Shown here: piece by piece, positions 7,806-18,009 of the stretch
Layout of the letters: every line of letters begins with the position of its first letter
Numbering within the stretch: position 1 is the stretch's first letter
NCBI GenBank assembly: GCA_963828215.1
Contig: CAWHFO010000044.1
Coordinates: forward strand, 248,001 to 312,000
Direction: 5' to 3'
Origin: CAVTJL01 sp963828215
GTDB lineage: Bacteria; Pseudomonadota; Alphaproteobacteria; Geminicoccales; Geminicoccaceae
Length of the DNA stretch: 64,000 nucleotides
Position numbers and translations under genes: made by a program
The notes under the pieces: generated by a model
Database searches by the model: none
The model's input: the letters and a program-made list of their open reading frames with translations, nothing else
Told to the model about the DNA's origin: nothing

Positions 7806-9220
7806 TGGCCCGCGCGTCTTCGGTCCAGCCCTCGGACGCCCTCGTCTTCTTCGGGGCGACCGGGGACCTGGCGTACAAGCAGATCTTTCCAGCGCTTCTC
7901 GGGCTCGTGGCCGAGGAGGGGCTGGACATTCCGATCGTCGGCGTCGCCAAGGCCGGCTGGGGGCTGGACCAGCTCAAGGACCGGGCGGGAAAGAGCCTCG
8001 CGGAGCACGGCGTCGGCGATGCGGCGGCCGAGGAGAAGCTGCTGTCGCTGCTCCGCTATGTCGACGGCGACTACGAGGATCCGGCGACCTTCTCGAGGCT
8101 GCAGAAGGAGCTCGGGAAGGCCACGCGCCCGCTGCACTATCTGGCGGTTCCGCCCAAGCTGTTCGGCACGGTGGCGCAGGCCCTGGCCAAGGCCGGCGGC
8201 GCGCACGACGCGCGTCTCGTCATCGAGAAGCCGTTCGGCCACGACCGCCCCTCGGCCAAGAAGCTCAACGCGATGCTGAGGAAGTGCTTTCCGGAGGAGA
8301 GCATCTTCCGCATCGATCATTATCTCGGCAAGGAGCCGGTGCAGAACCTGCTCTACACCCGCTTCGCCAATCCGATGTTCGAGCCGATCTGGAACCGCGA
8401 GCATGTGCGCAGCATCCAGATCACGATGGCGGAGGCCTTCGGCGTCGAGGATCGGGGCCAGTTCTACGACGCCAACGGCGCCACCCGCGACGTGCTCCAG
8501 AACCACCTGCTGCAGGTGCTGGCCCAGCTCGCCATGGATCCGCCCACGGGCGAGGAGAGCGAGGCGCTGCGCGACGGCAAGTCGGCCCTGCTGAAGGCGG
8601 TGCGGCCACTCACCCTGGATGACATCGTGCGTGGCCAGTATGCCGGCTATCGCAAGGTGCCGGGCGTGCGGCCGCACTCGACGGTCGAGACCTATGTCGC
8701 GGCCCGGCTCTTCATCGAGAGCTGGCGCTGGGAGGGTGTGCCGATCTACATCCGTGCCGGCAAGAGCCTGCCCGTCACCGCCACCGAGGTGTCGATCGAG
8801 TTCCGTCGCCCGCCGCGCGAGACCTTCGGCGAGCTGGTGCCGGGGAGCTCGGCGCACATGCGGTTCCGGCTCGGCCCCGACATGGCGATCGGCATGGGGC
8901 TTCGGGTGAAGCAGCCGGGCGACCGGATGGTGGGGAACGATACCGAGCTGATGCTGGCCGCGCAGGCCGCCAACTACCGGCCGCCCTACCAGCGGCTGCT
9001 TGGCGACGCGATGCACGGCAACGGCGAGCTCTTCGGGCGCGAGGACATCGTCGACGCGCAGTGGCGCATCGTCCAGCCCATTCTCGACGACGCGGCACCG
9101 CTCTACATGTACGAGCCGGGAAGCTGGGGCCCCGAGGAGGCGATCCAGCTCATCGGCGCCGACGGCCCATGGCGCGACCCGCAGGTGGCCAGGCAAGACA
9201 GGACGACTCCTTCCGCATGA
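7805..9220 (+). CDS. zwf: Glucose-6-phosphate 1-dehydrogenase
   Basis: 471 residues. The N-terminal nucleotide-binding motif is FFGATGDLAYKQIFPALL (15-32), the active-site peptide RIDHYLGKE is at 169-177, and the conserved EKPFGHD is present. It feeds 6-phosphogluconolactone into the pathway that the preceding gnd completes. The ATG shares a base with the gnd stop. It is followed after 13 bases by a HAD hydrolase gene in the same direction, so the three likely form one transcript. Confidence 0.96.
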   Translation: MARASSVQPSDALVFFGATGDLAYKQIFPALLGLVAEEGLDIPIVGVAKAGWGLDQLKDRAGKSLAEHGVGDAAAEEKLLSLLRYVDGDYEDPATFSRLQKELGKATRPLHYLAVPPKLFGTVAQALAKAGGAHDARLVIEKPFGHDRPSAKKLNAMLRKCFPEESIFRIDHYLGKEPVQNLLYTRFANPMFEPIWNREHVRSIQITMAEAFGVEDRGQFYDANGATRDVLQNHLLQVLAQLAMDPPTGEESEALRDGKSALLKAVRPLTLDDIVRGQYAGYRKVPGVRPHSTVETYVAARLFIESWRWEGVPIYIRAGKSLPVTATEVSIEFRRPPRETFGELVPGSSAHMRFRLGPDMAIGMGLRVKQPGDRMVGNDTELMLAAQAANYRPPYQRLLGDAMHGNGELFGREDIVDAQWRIVQPILDDAAPLYMYEPGSWGPEEAIQLIGADGPWRDPQVARQDRTTPSA

Positions 9221-9233
9221 GGGTGCTGGCGGC

Positions 9234-9908
9234 ATGACCGACATGGCTGACACCGTATTCCTGTTCGACGTGGACAACACGCTCCTGGACAATGATCGGG
9301 TGCAGGCGGACCTGGGCGCCCATCTGGCCCTGACCTACGGCGAGACGGCCCGCGAGCGGTACTGGGCGATCTTCGAGGAGCTGCGCGCCGAGCTCGGCTA
9401 TACCGACTATCTGGGGGCGCTCGAGCGCTACCGGCTCGAGGCGATGCACCATCCCAAGGTGCTGCGGATGGCCAACTGGCTGCTCGACTATCCGTTCACG
9501 GACCGGGTCTATCCCGGTGCGATCGACGCGGCGAGACGGGCGCAGACGGTCGGCACGACCGCCATCCTCTCGGACGGCGACGCGGTGTTCCAGCCGCGCA
9601 AGGTCGAAAGATCCGGCCTGTGGCCGGTGTTCGGCGACAATGTGCTGATCTATGTGCACAAGGAGCTGGAGCTGGCGGACGTGGAGCATCATCTTCCCGC
9701 CCGCCACTATGTGCTGATCGACGACAAGCTGCGCATCCTGGACGCCGTCAAGCACGCCTGGGGCGACCGGGTCACGACGGTGTTTCCGCGCCAGGGCCAC
9801 TATGCGACGGACCCGACGGTTCTGGCCGACTACCCGCCGGCCGACCTCACCATCGAGCGCATCGCGGATTTCTCAGAGCTCGATCTGAGCGCGCTGGTGA
9901 AGCGCTGA
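9234..9908 (+). CDS. HAD-superfamily hydrolase
   Basis: 224 residues from the ATG at 9234; a second in-frame ATG at 9243 is an equally possible start. HAD motif I is FDVDNTLLDND with nucleophile D12 and acid D14, motif II is AILSDGD, and the acidic metal motif is LIDDK. A helical cap of about 60 residues follows motif I. The substrate is probably a phosphate ester, perhaps a sugar phosphate given the pentose phosphate genes upstream, but the sequence does not decide this. Confidence 0.85.
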   Translation: MTDMADTVFLFDVDNTLLDNDRVQADLGAHLALTYGETARERYWAIFEELRAELGYTDYLGALERYRLEAMHHPKVLRMANWLLDYPFTDRVYPGAIDAARRAQTVGTTAILSDGDAVFQPRKVERSGLWPVFGDNVLIYVHKELELADVEHHLPARHYVLIDDKLRILDAVKHAWGDRVTTVFPRQGHYATDPTVLADYPPADLTIERIADFSELDLSALVKR

Positions 9909-9939
9909 GGGGCCGGGGCTCGCTCGGAGAGGACAGCCG

Positions 9940-10311
9940 ATGGCCCGCATGGCCGCACTCGCCAAGCCCTTCGCCGGCCGCTGGCGGATCGTCGAGATGG
10001 ACGTGTGGGGCAAGGACGACCTGGATCTCGTCGAGGAGGCCTTCATCGCCTTCACGGGCGCGTCCGATGGCGAGATCGCCTTCATCGCCGTCACGGGCGG
10101 CCTGGATGTGCGTTACGGTACGCGCGACGGTGCGGCTTTCGCCGAGTTCTCCTGGCAGGGCTTCGACGAGAACGACGAGGCCAGCGGCCGCGGCTGGGCC
10201 AGAATGGACAGCGAGGGGCGGCTCGTCGGCCACATCTTCATTCACCGGGGCGACGATTCCGCCTTTGTCTGCGAGCGCAGCCGAGGTCGTCTCAGCGGAG
10301 GCCAGTCATGA
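9940..10311 (+). CDS. Conserved small protein of unknown function
   Basis: 123 residues, no signal peptide or membrane segment. The pattern of a short beta-rich protein is seen: FAGRWRIVEMDVWGKDDLDL, LDVRYGTRDG, AEFSWQGFDENDEASGRGW and VGHIFIHRGDDSAFVCE. I recognise it as a type of widespread hypothetical protein without a known role. The stop overlaps the next ATG (ATGA), so it is coupled to the DUF3500 gene. A second ATG lies three codons in. Confidence 0.75.
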   Translation: MARMAALAKPFAGRWRIVEMDVWGKDDLDLVEEAFIAFTGASDGEIAFIAVTGGLDVRYGTRDGAAFAEFSWQGFDENDEASGRGWARMDSEGRLVGHIFIHRGDDSAFVCERSRGRLSGGQS

Positions 10312-11324
10312 CGCATCTCCATGTCGCGCCGGGGCGAGCCGACCCGACCGAGCGCCTCGATCCGGCGGCCGGGCTCGTCGCCGCCACCACCGCCGCGGCC
10401 GTTGCCTGGCTCGACGGCCTCGATCCGGCGCAGCGGCGGCTGGCGCTCTGGCCGTTCGGGAGCGCCGAGCGCGGCAACTGGCACTACGCGCCGCGCCGTC
10501 GTCAGGGGTTGCCGCTGAAGGTGATGCGGGAGCCGCAGCAGGCGGCCGCCTACCGGCTGCTCGCGAGCGTGCTCAGCCCGGTGGGCGCCGCCAAGGCGCG
10601 GGCGATCATGGCGCTCGAGACGGTGCTGGCGGAGCTCGAGGGCGGGCGATTCGATTTCCGCGACCCGCTGAACTACAGCTTCACCGTCTTCGGCCTGCCC
10701 GGGGAGCCGCCCTGGGGCTGGCGGGTCGAGGGCCACCACCTGATCGTCAACGTCTCGGTCGCCGGCCCGGCGGCCCTGACGCTGACCCCGACCTTCTGGG
10801 GCAGCAATCCCGCCCGCATCCCCAAAGGGCCGCGCGCGGGCGAGCGGATCCTGCAGGACGAGTACAGGCTGGGGCTCGAGCTGGCCCGGAGCCTCGACTC
10901 GGGGCAGCAGGCGGTGGCCGTCTTCGGCTCCAGCTCGGTGGGCAACATCGTCACCGAGCGAGGACGGGCGCAGGCGCTGCGCGAGCCCACGGGCCTTGCT
11001 TTCGGCCGGCTGGGCCAGGGCCAGCAGGATCTTCTGATGCGGCTGGTCCGGACCTATGTCGGCAATGCGGCCGACGCGGTGGGGGTGCCTTATCTCGAGC
11101 GGGTGCGTGACGCCGGGCTGGAGCGGCTCCGGCTCGCCTGGGCCGGCGGCATGGCGGAAGGCACGGCCTTCTACTACCGCATCCACGGCCCACGCCTCCT
11201 GATCGAGCTCGACTGCACGCAGAACCAGGCCAATCACATCCACTCGCTGTGGCGGGACCCTGCGAGCGACTGGGGCCGTGACATCCTGGGCGACCACTAC
11301 CGCCACCATCACGACGAGGATTGA
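10308..11324 (+). CDS. DUF3500 family protein
   Basis: 338 residues. It matches the DUF3500 type: a helical N-terminal half, then FTVFGLPGEPPWGWRVEGHHLIVN, TPTFWGSNPARIP, and a C-terminal FYYRIHGPRLLIELDCTQNQANHIHSLWRDP block rich in His and acidic residues. Biochemical function is unknown; the conserved His/Asp/Glu near the end would suit metal binding. There is no signal peptide. It overlaps the preceding small gene by four bases. Confidence 0.85.
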   Translation: MTHLHVAPGRADPTERLDPAAGLVAATTAAAVAWLDGLDPAQRRLALWPFGSAERGNWHYAPRRRQGLPLKVMREPQQAAAYRLLASVLSPVGAAKARAIMALETVLAELEGGRFDFRDPLNYSFTVFGLPGEPPWGWRVEGHHLIVNVSVAGPAALTLTPTFWGSNPARIPKGPRAGERILQDEYRLGLELARSLDSGQQAVAVFGSSSVGNIVTERGRAQALREPTGLAFGRLGQGQQDLLMRLVRTYVGNAADAVGVPYLERVRDAGLERLRLAWAGGMAEGTAFYYRIHGPRLLIELDCTQNQANHIHSLWRDPASDWGRDILGDHYRHHHDED

Positions 11325-11411
11325 GGCGCAGCCGAGCCCTCGGGTTCGGGATATCTCGACACGACCGCCGCATGGCTCGGCCCGAGGGAGCGTGTCCGCT
11401 CGGGACCCTGC

Positions 11412-11804
11412 TCAGCGGGGGGCCAGCCCAGGACCGTCGCCGGTCGGCCCTTGCGGGTGTCGGGCGACCTGCGCGGCCCGCATCTTGTCGAGCCGGGCCT
11501 CCAACCCCGCCCAGCCCTTGGCGCGGCTCAGCCGCTCGGCCGTGACGATGATCGCCGTCTCCGGCAGCTCGTGCGTGACCTTCACGAGGCTCGCCCGCCC
11601 GTAGCCGCGCTGCCGGCCGAGGTCCTCGACCATCGCCCGGCAGAGGCGCTCCCTGACCGACAGGGCATCGGAGCGATCACCGCCATCCGTCCAGACGATC
11701 ACCCGAAACCGCTTGACCGCGCGAGCGACAAAGCGCAGCGCCTCGCGCGCCGGCACCGCCGCCGGCAGGCATCTCGCCTCGAGGCAAAGCTCCCGTTTCC
11801 GCAT
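11412..11804 (-). CDS. Hypothetical protein
   Basis: About 130 residues from an ATG at 11804 (the frame is open to 11837 with another ATG at 11813). Codon positions look coding and the central part (FVARAVKRFRVIVWTDGG, then VKVTHELPETAIIVTAERL) has alternating hydrophobic strands typical of a folded small protein. I do not recognise a family. The gene sits between the convergent DUF3500 gene and the hyuB-like gene that reads in the same direction. Confidence 0.5.
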   Translation of the reverse strand: MRKRELCLEARCLPAAVPAREALRFVARAVKRFRVIVWTDGGDRSDALSVRERLCRAMVEDLGRQRGYGRASLVKVTHELPETAIIVTAERLSRAKGWAGLEARLDKMRAAQVARHPQGPTGDGPGLAPR

Positions 11805-11896
11805 GCCGCCCATCTCTCCTCGCCCGGACACCTCCATCGCGCCGAACTCATGACGCGACCGGGTGGCGAATCATTCCGACGAAATGGGCCCGGCCT

Positions 11897-13844
11897 TCAG
11901 GATCGGGATCTCCTCCACCCATAGTCCCGCTCAGCAGCCTCGGGCGTGACATAGCCCTCCGCCACGTCCTCGGCGATGCGGGCGGGATCGCGCTGCGCCG
12001 GGTCGCCGTAGCCGCCGCCGCCGGGCGTCCACAGCATCACCCGGTCGCCCGGCTCGAAGCGGATGTTGGCGTACTTGCTCGAGCTGACCTTGCCGTAGAG
12101 CTCGACCACCGTGGCCCAGCCATCGGCACCTGCCTTCCGCACCAGCGTGCCGCCATTGCCGCCCTCCTTGCCGCCGAAGAGCGCGAAGGGATGGACCTCG
12201 TGGCGGTCGCTGCACTGGCTGCCGGTGATCGGCACGGTGGTCGCCAGCAGCACGCGGCGATAGCCGAGCCCGCCCCGCCAGGTCCCGGCACCGCCCAAAT
12301 TCGGCCATCATCTCGCAGCACTCGACGCGGAAGGGAAAGCGCGTCTCGAACACCTCGGTCGGGTTGAAGCGGCAATTGCCGTTGATCGCGATGACGCAGT
12401 CGTTGCCGTCCTCGCCGTAGCGGCCACCCCAGCCGCCGGACATGATGTCGTAGCAGGCGAAATACTCGTCATGGTCCGGATGGTTGCCGCCGAAGACGAA
12501 GTTGGTGCCGGTGCAGCTCTCCGAGGCCATGCCGCGCTCGGGCTTGGCCTTGGCCATGGCGGCGATGACGATGTTGGCGAGGCGGGGATGGGTCTCGGTG
12601 TTGCCGGCGACGAGCGGGCCCGGATAGTCGACATTGGTGACGCGGCCCGGCGGCGAGACGACACGGATCGGCCTGAAGCAGCCCGAGTTCTTGGGGATCG
12701 AGGGGTCGGTGACGTGGAGCATGCCATTGTAGACGGCACCGGTCGCGACCCCGAGGGTGGCGTTGATCGGCCCCCGCGCCTGGGACGAGCTGCGGCCGTA
12801 GTCCGCCACCAGCTCGTCGCCCTGGACGATCATGTCGATCGCCACCGTGTACGGCTTGCGCTCGATGCCGTCGTTCTCGATGACGTCCTCGAACGCGTAG
12901 CTGCCGTCCGCAAATGAAAGAATCTCGGCTCGCATCCGCCGCTCGGAATAGTCCATGAGGTCCTCGCAGGTGCGCCGGAAGACCTCCTTGCCGTATTTTT
13001 TCACGGTCTCGGTGATGCGCTGCTCGCCGAGATCGACGGACCCGATCATGGCCCGCAGGTCGCCATAGTTCTGGCGCGGCGTGCGGGTGTTGGCCAGCAG
13101 CAGCTTCCAGACCTCGTCGACATCTTTTCCGGCTTTTTTTATCTTTATTGGCGGCACCCGCAGACCTTCATGGAAGATCTCGGTGGCCTCGCCGCAGAAG
13201 GCGCCGGGCACCATGCCGCCGATCTCGGCCACATGGCCGATGCAGACGGCGAGGCCCATCAGCTCCCCCTCGACGAAGAAGGGCTTGAAGAAGGTGTGCT
13301 CCGGGCAGTGCAGGCCGCCCCTATAGGGGTCGTTGTGGAGGATGACGTCGCCCGGCTCGAGCGTGTCGAACGGGATCTCCTGCGCGCAGGTTTTTATCAA
13401 CAGCGGCATGCCGCCGATCATGGTCGGGCAGAACTCGGCGCAGGCGATCATGTCGCCCTTGGTGTCGGCGAGCGCACAGGTGAAATCGAGGCCCTCGTTG
13501 AAGATCGTCGAATAGGACGTCTTCATCAGAAGAATGCCCATCTCGCGACAGATCGAGACCATGGTCGAATCGATGATGTTCATGGTCACGAGATCGGGCG
13601 GCGCGGTGCGCGGCCCGAGCGGCCGGTGCTGCTTCTCGATCGGCATCGTCGGCTGGACGATCGGCAGGCGGGGCTCGACCATGCCCGCATCCCGCCGCTT
13701 CGCCCACTCGACGCACCAGTCCGAGCAGTAGACACAAGATTTGCCGTGGCGGGCACCGGCGATGCCCGGCCCATAGACCAGCATCCCGCAGGTCGCGCAC
13801 TTGATGTATTTCTCGATGTAGTAGCCATTGTCGGAAAAACGCAT
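11897..13844 (-). CDS. hyuB: Hydantoinase B / oxoprolinase-type subunit, +1 frameshift
   Basis: ATG at 13844 with AGGAG 8 bases upstream. HyuB-type proteins pair with HyuA subunits to open 5-oxoproline, hydantoin or related rings, often using ATP. Key stretches are NIIDSTMVSICREMG, GDVILHNDPYRGGLH, a VFGGNHPD block and, in the second frame, GGAGTWRGGLGYRR to GRVMLWTPGGGGYGDP-like sequence. Residues 10-50 carry an extra cysteine cluster (CATCG, then CVYCSDWC) like a zinc ribbon. The first frame fails at 12294-12296: one extra G in TTTGGGCGG on the coding strand. Removing it gives the expected E-F-G-G-A-G-T-W and the remaining 133 codons to the stop at 11897. It may be an assembly error or a pseudogene. 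Confidence 0.85.
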
Positions 13845-13899
13845 CAAGAGAACTCCTGGCGGGAACGGCGGTACTGCCGGGGGCTGCGGGATCGTCGGG

Positions 13900-15646
13900 T
13901 CACGCCGGCAGGCCGATCTGGCGAAGGGCGTCGCCGATGGGAGCCCAGATCTCCGATCGGCCGGTGTGCGACCGCACGAAGCTCGCAATGCTGAAGCCCG
14001 GCTCGAGCTCCTGGACACGACGTGCCACCACAGCGGCCTCCTGCGGGCGTCCGAGCCGCGCGAGCGCGGCTGCGTGCAACACGCACGGGAAGCTGAATCT
14101 CGGGTTCGCCTGCTCGGCCTTGGCGCACGCCACAACTGCGGCCTCGAAATTGCCCGCGGCGTGGTACGCGATGCCGAGTGCCGTCAGCGGCAGATAGATC
14201 GTCGAGTCGCGCGGGCACTGACGGAGCGCCCGCTCGCTATCGGCGATCGCGCGCTCCACCTCTCCCGCATGCGCCAGGATCGTCGCGCCGAGCCCAAGGG
14301 CCAGGGCCGAGGAATTGTTCAGCGCCAGCGCATGGTCGATGGCGTGCATGGCCGACGCGTAGTCGTGCTCGAGCAGGCCGATCACGAATCCCGCCGTCGC
14401 CAGCGTCGTGGCGTCGTCGGCGCCGGACCCGAGCGCCGCGCGCGCATGCCTCATGCCGGCCTTCCGGTCGGCCTCGTTCATGCCGCCGCGCAGATAGCGC
14501 TGCTCGTAGCACCATGCCGCGGCCGCGTGCGCCGCAGCGAAGTCCGGCTGCAGCTCCAGCGACTGTCCGAGCCAGTGCAGCGCCTTCTCGGCATCGCCCG
14601 GCATCGGCGATCTGGGCGTGCGGCAGGGCTCGCAGATAAAGGTCGTAGGCGTCCAAGCTGTCCGGGCGCTTGCGACGAGCCCGCTCGATCTCGGCCTGGC
14701 GCAGGCTGGGCTCGATCGCGCCGACGACGCTGAGCGTGATCTCGTCCTGCAGGGCGAAGATGTCGCCGAACGGGCGGTCGTACCGCTCGGCCCACACATG
14801 GGCGCCCGTCGTGGCGTCGATCAGCTGGCAGGTGATCCGGATCCGCTCGCCGGACTTGCGGAGGCTTCCTTCCAGCACGTAGCGCACGCCGAGGTCGCGG
14901 CCGACCTGCTTCACATCGACCGCGCGGCCCTTGACGGTGAAGCTCGAGTTGCGGGCCATCACGAACAGCCAGGGGACACGCGACAGGCCGGTGATGATGT
15001 CCTCGACGATGCCGTCGACGAAGTAGTCCTGCTCCACGTCGCCGCTCATGTTCTGAAAGGGCAGAACCGCGATCGACGGGCGGTTGGGCGGGGACGACGA
15101 CGCCGGCCCCGCGAAAGCCCGATCGCCGGCGAGGTGGAAGACGTGCACGGGCTCGGCGATGTTCTTCATCGGCTGCGGGCCGCCGTCGGTCCAGGTCTGC
15201 GCCCAGCGCGAGCCGAGGTGGTCGCGGGCGGCCTGCGAGACGCAGATCCCGCCGGGTCCGGCCAGCGTCTGCAGGCGCGCCGCGATGTTGACGCTGTCGC
15301 CGAACAGATCGCCGTCCTTGACCATGACGTCGCCGACATGGACGCCGATCCGGAAGCGCATGCGGCGGGCGCCTTCCAAGGGCTCGTTGCGCACGGCCAG
15401 GGCCTCCTGCACGGCTTTCGCGCACTCGACCGCATCGACGACGCTGGCGAACTCGGCCAGCACGCTGTCGCCGGCGGTGTTGGCGATTCGGCCGTGGAAG
15501 CGGGCGACGAGCCCATCCATGACCGAGCGGTGCGCGGTCAGCGTCGCCAGCGTCGCCGCCTCGTCGTCCGCCATCAGGCGGCTGTAGCCCTCGACGTCCG
15601 CGGCGACGATGGCGGCCAACCTTCGTTCCGCTCGCTCAGAGTCCAT
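13900..15646 (-). CDS. Class III adenylate/guanylate cyclase with TPR-like C-terminus, +1 frameshift
   Basis: About 582 codons. The N-terminal cyclase homology domain begins RRLAAIVAADVEGYSRLM (metal-binding Asp in ADVEGYS) and includes GDSVLAEF and GDLFGDSVNIAARLQ. A middle domain (IAVLPFQNMSGD ... YVLEGSLRKSG) and C-terminal TPR-like helices follow (EKALHWLGQSLELQPDFAAAHA). This architecture is common in rhizobia and relatives. The frame breaks at 14597-14599, where one extra G (coding strand GCCGGGCGAT) separates LPHAQIADAG from DAEKALHWL; deleting it joins the halves exactly. The start at 15646 has GGGAGAAGGA upstream. It lies between hyuA (122 bases) and hyuB (55 bases) in the same direction, an unusual insertion. 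Confidence 0.85.
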
Positions 15647-15768
15647 TCGGCCAGCGTTCCTTCTCCCGCTGAGCCAGCCTAGCATGAGCGGAGGGGGGAA
15701 GGGAGAGAGGTGCCGCCGGAACGGCAAGGGTCGATGTCGAGACGCTTGGTCCTCGATCATTCGAGCGG

Positions 15769-17803
15769 TCAGCCGACGGCGTCGATCAGCAGATGGCCCC
15801 AGGGGTCGACCTGGAGACGCTGGCCCGGGTTGACGACCGTGACGGAGGCGGCCTCCTCGACGATGGCGGGGCCGGCGAGGGCGTGGCCGGCCAGGAGGGC
15901 GGCGCGGTCGTAGATCGCGGTCTCGTGGCTGCCGTCGACGAAATGGACCGGGACGGTGCCCGACGCGCTCGGGCGGGCCGGACGCCGCCATTGCCAGGCG
16001 GCCGAGCTCGGGCTTCGGGGTGAGGGAGACGGCGGTGGCCGTGTAGGTCACGAGCTCGATGATCTCGCCCGGGATGTTGAAGCCGAAGCGGGCGGCGTGG
16101 GCCTCGTGGAAGGCCTGCCAGAGGCGGTCGACCTTGTCGTCGTCGAGAGCGTCCGGGCCGATCGGCATCTCGAGCTCGTAGTTCTGGCCGAGATACCGCA
16201 TCTCGAGGCCGCGCACGACCTCGAGGCCTTTCGTGTAGCCCTGGGCCGCGAGCTCGGCCGCACCCTCCTCGACCAGGGTCGCCATGACCTCGCGGGCGCG
16301 GGCGGGGTCGAAGCGGCGGCTGGTGAGCTGGGTGGTGCGCTGGCGGTCGACGCGGGCGTTGGTCATGATGAAGCCATAGGCGGAAAACTGGCCGGGATGG
16401 TTCGGCACCAGCGCCCTGGGGATGCCCATCTCCAGGATCAGCTCGCTCGCGTGCAGGGGGCCGGCGCCGCCGAAGGGGCAGAGCGTGAAGTCCCGGGGAT
16501 CGAGGCCGCGCTCGATCAGCACCGAGCGCAGCGCGCCCACCATGTTGGTGTTGGCGATGCGCACGATCGCCATGGCGGCGGCCTCGGGCGGCTGGCCCAG
16601 CGCCTCGGCCACTCTCGCGACCGCGCGGCGCGCGGCCTCGGTGTCGAGTGGCATCCGACCGCCGAGAAAATTCTCGGCGTTGAGGCGGCCGAGGACGAGG
16701 TTGGCGTCGGTGACGGTGGCCTCCGTGCCGCCATGGCCGTAGCAGGCGGGGCCGGGGTCGGCGCCGGCGCTCTGCGGGCCGACCCGCAGCATGCCGCCCT
16801 TGTCGATCCAGGCGATCGAGCCGCCGCCGGCGCCGATGGTGCGGATGTCGATCATCGGGATCTGGATCGGCACGCCCCACTCGATCTCGAAGGCGGTGGT
16901 GAAGCTCTCGCGGCCGTTCTGGATGGTCGAGACGTCGGTGGAGGTGCCGCCCATGTCGAGGGTCACGAGATGCTCGATGCCGGCGAGGCCGGCGACGTAG
17001 CGGCTGGCGATGACCCCGCCGGTCGGCCCCGAGACGACCATGTTCACGGGCGCCTCGGCCGCGGCGGCGAGCGTCATCTCGCCGCCGTTCGATTTGATGA
17101 CCACGGTGTGCGCCCTGAGCTGGGCCTCGTCGAGCCGGCCGCGCATCGCCTGGAGCTGGCGGCTGACCACGGGCTTGAGGTAGGCGTCGGCGATGGTCGT
17201 AGAGGCCCGCTCGTATTCCTTCCACTTGGGGAGCACGGCGTAGGAGATCGAGATCGGCAGGTCGGGCAGCTCCTCGGTCAGGATCGCCAGGACACGCTGC
17301 TCGTGAGTGGGATTGAGATAGGAGAACAGGAGACAGACGGCGACGGCGCGGATCTCCTGGATGGCGCGGATGCGGGCGGCGACGGCGCGGACCTCGGCCT
17401 CGTCGAGTGGCGTCACGACCTGGCCGTAGGCGTCGATGCGCTCGTCGAGCTCGAAGCAGTGGCGGCGCTTCACGAGCGGCTTGGGCTTCACCCAGCTCAT
17501 GTCGTAGTGGGACTTGCGGTTGCCGCGCTGGATGAAGGGGACGTCCTTGAAGCCGCGGGTGGTCACGTAGGCGACGACGGCACCCTTGCGCTCGAGCATG
17601 GCGTTGGTCGCGACGGTGGTGCCGAGGCGGATGTTGGCGATGGCGCCGGGCTCGGGATGGCGCTGGATGCCGGTGAGGATGCCGACGACGGGATCGGCCG
17701 GCACCGAGGGCTCCTTCCAGACCTCGATGGCGCTCGTGTCCCGGTCGTAGGCGACGAAGTCCGTGAAGGTGCCGCCGACGTCGATCCCCAGCACAAAGCG
17801 CAT
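15769..17803 (-). CDS. hyuA: Hydantoinase A / oxoprolinase-type subunit, +1 frameshift
   Basis: Starts M-R-F-V-L-G-I-D-V-G-G-T-F-T-D-F, the ASKHA-type ATP-binding opening of HyuA. Further family blocks are IRLGTTVATNAMLERKGA, VSGPTGGVIAS, LVTLDMGGTSTDVS, IGAGGGSIAWID and GGAGPLHASELI. About 678 codons in all, the usual length. The frame fails near the C-terminus at 15959-15961, where one extra G (coding strand GTCGGGCACC) breaks it. Removing it gives V-G-T-V-P-V-H-F-V-D-G and then the normal end with GPAIVEEAASVTVVNPGQ and a stop at 15769. First gene of the hyuA-cyclase-hyuB cluster and divergent from the aminotransferase operon. Substrate unknown. Confidence 0.9.
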
Positions 17804-18009
17804 GCGCCTCCCCCTCTCCGGCTCGTGGCGCCCGCTGCGGCGCCCGGGGGTGATAGCAGGCGGGGGACGGTCGCGGGAGGGGCGGCGGCCGCATGGGGCG
17901 CAGCCATGCGCCGCCGGGCGCGGGAGAGGCCCCGCCCGTTGACGGGTCGGGGCTCCCGGCGCAGCATGCCGGCGCCTGCGGGACGGGCAGGGGTCGGAGG
18001 AGGCAGAAC

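Noticed and set aside
11337..11388. Terminator after the DUF3500 gene
   Set aside because: CCCTCGGG and CCCGAGGG can pair, but the 36-base loop and 8-base stem are too weak to call.
11897..17803. Programmed frameshifting in hyuA, cyclase and hyuB as the main explanation
   Set aside because: No slippery heptamer or downstream structure is obvious, and the same +1 defect occurs in pyrE, metA and fliQ, where recoding is not known. Kept only as a testable side option.
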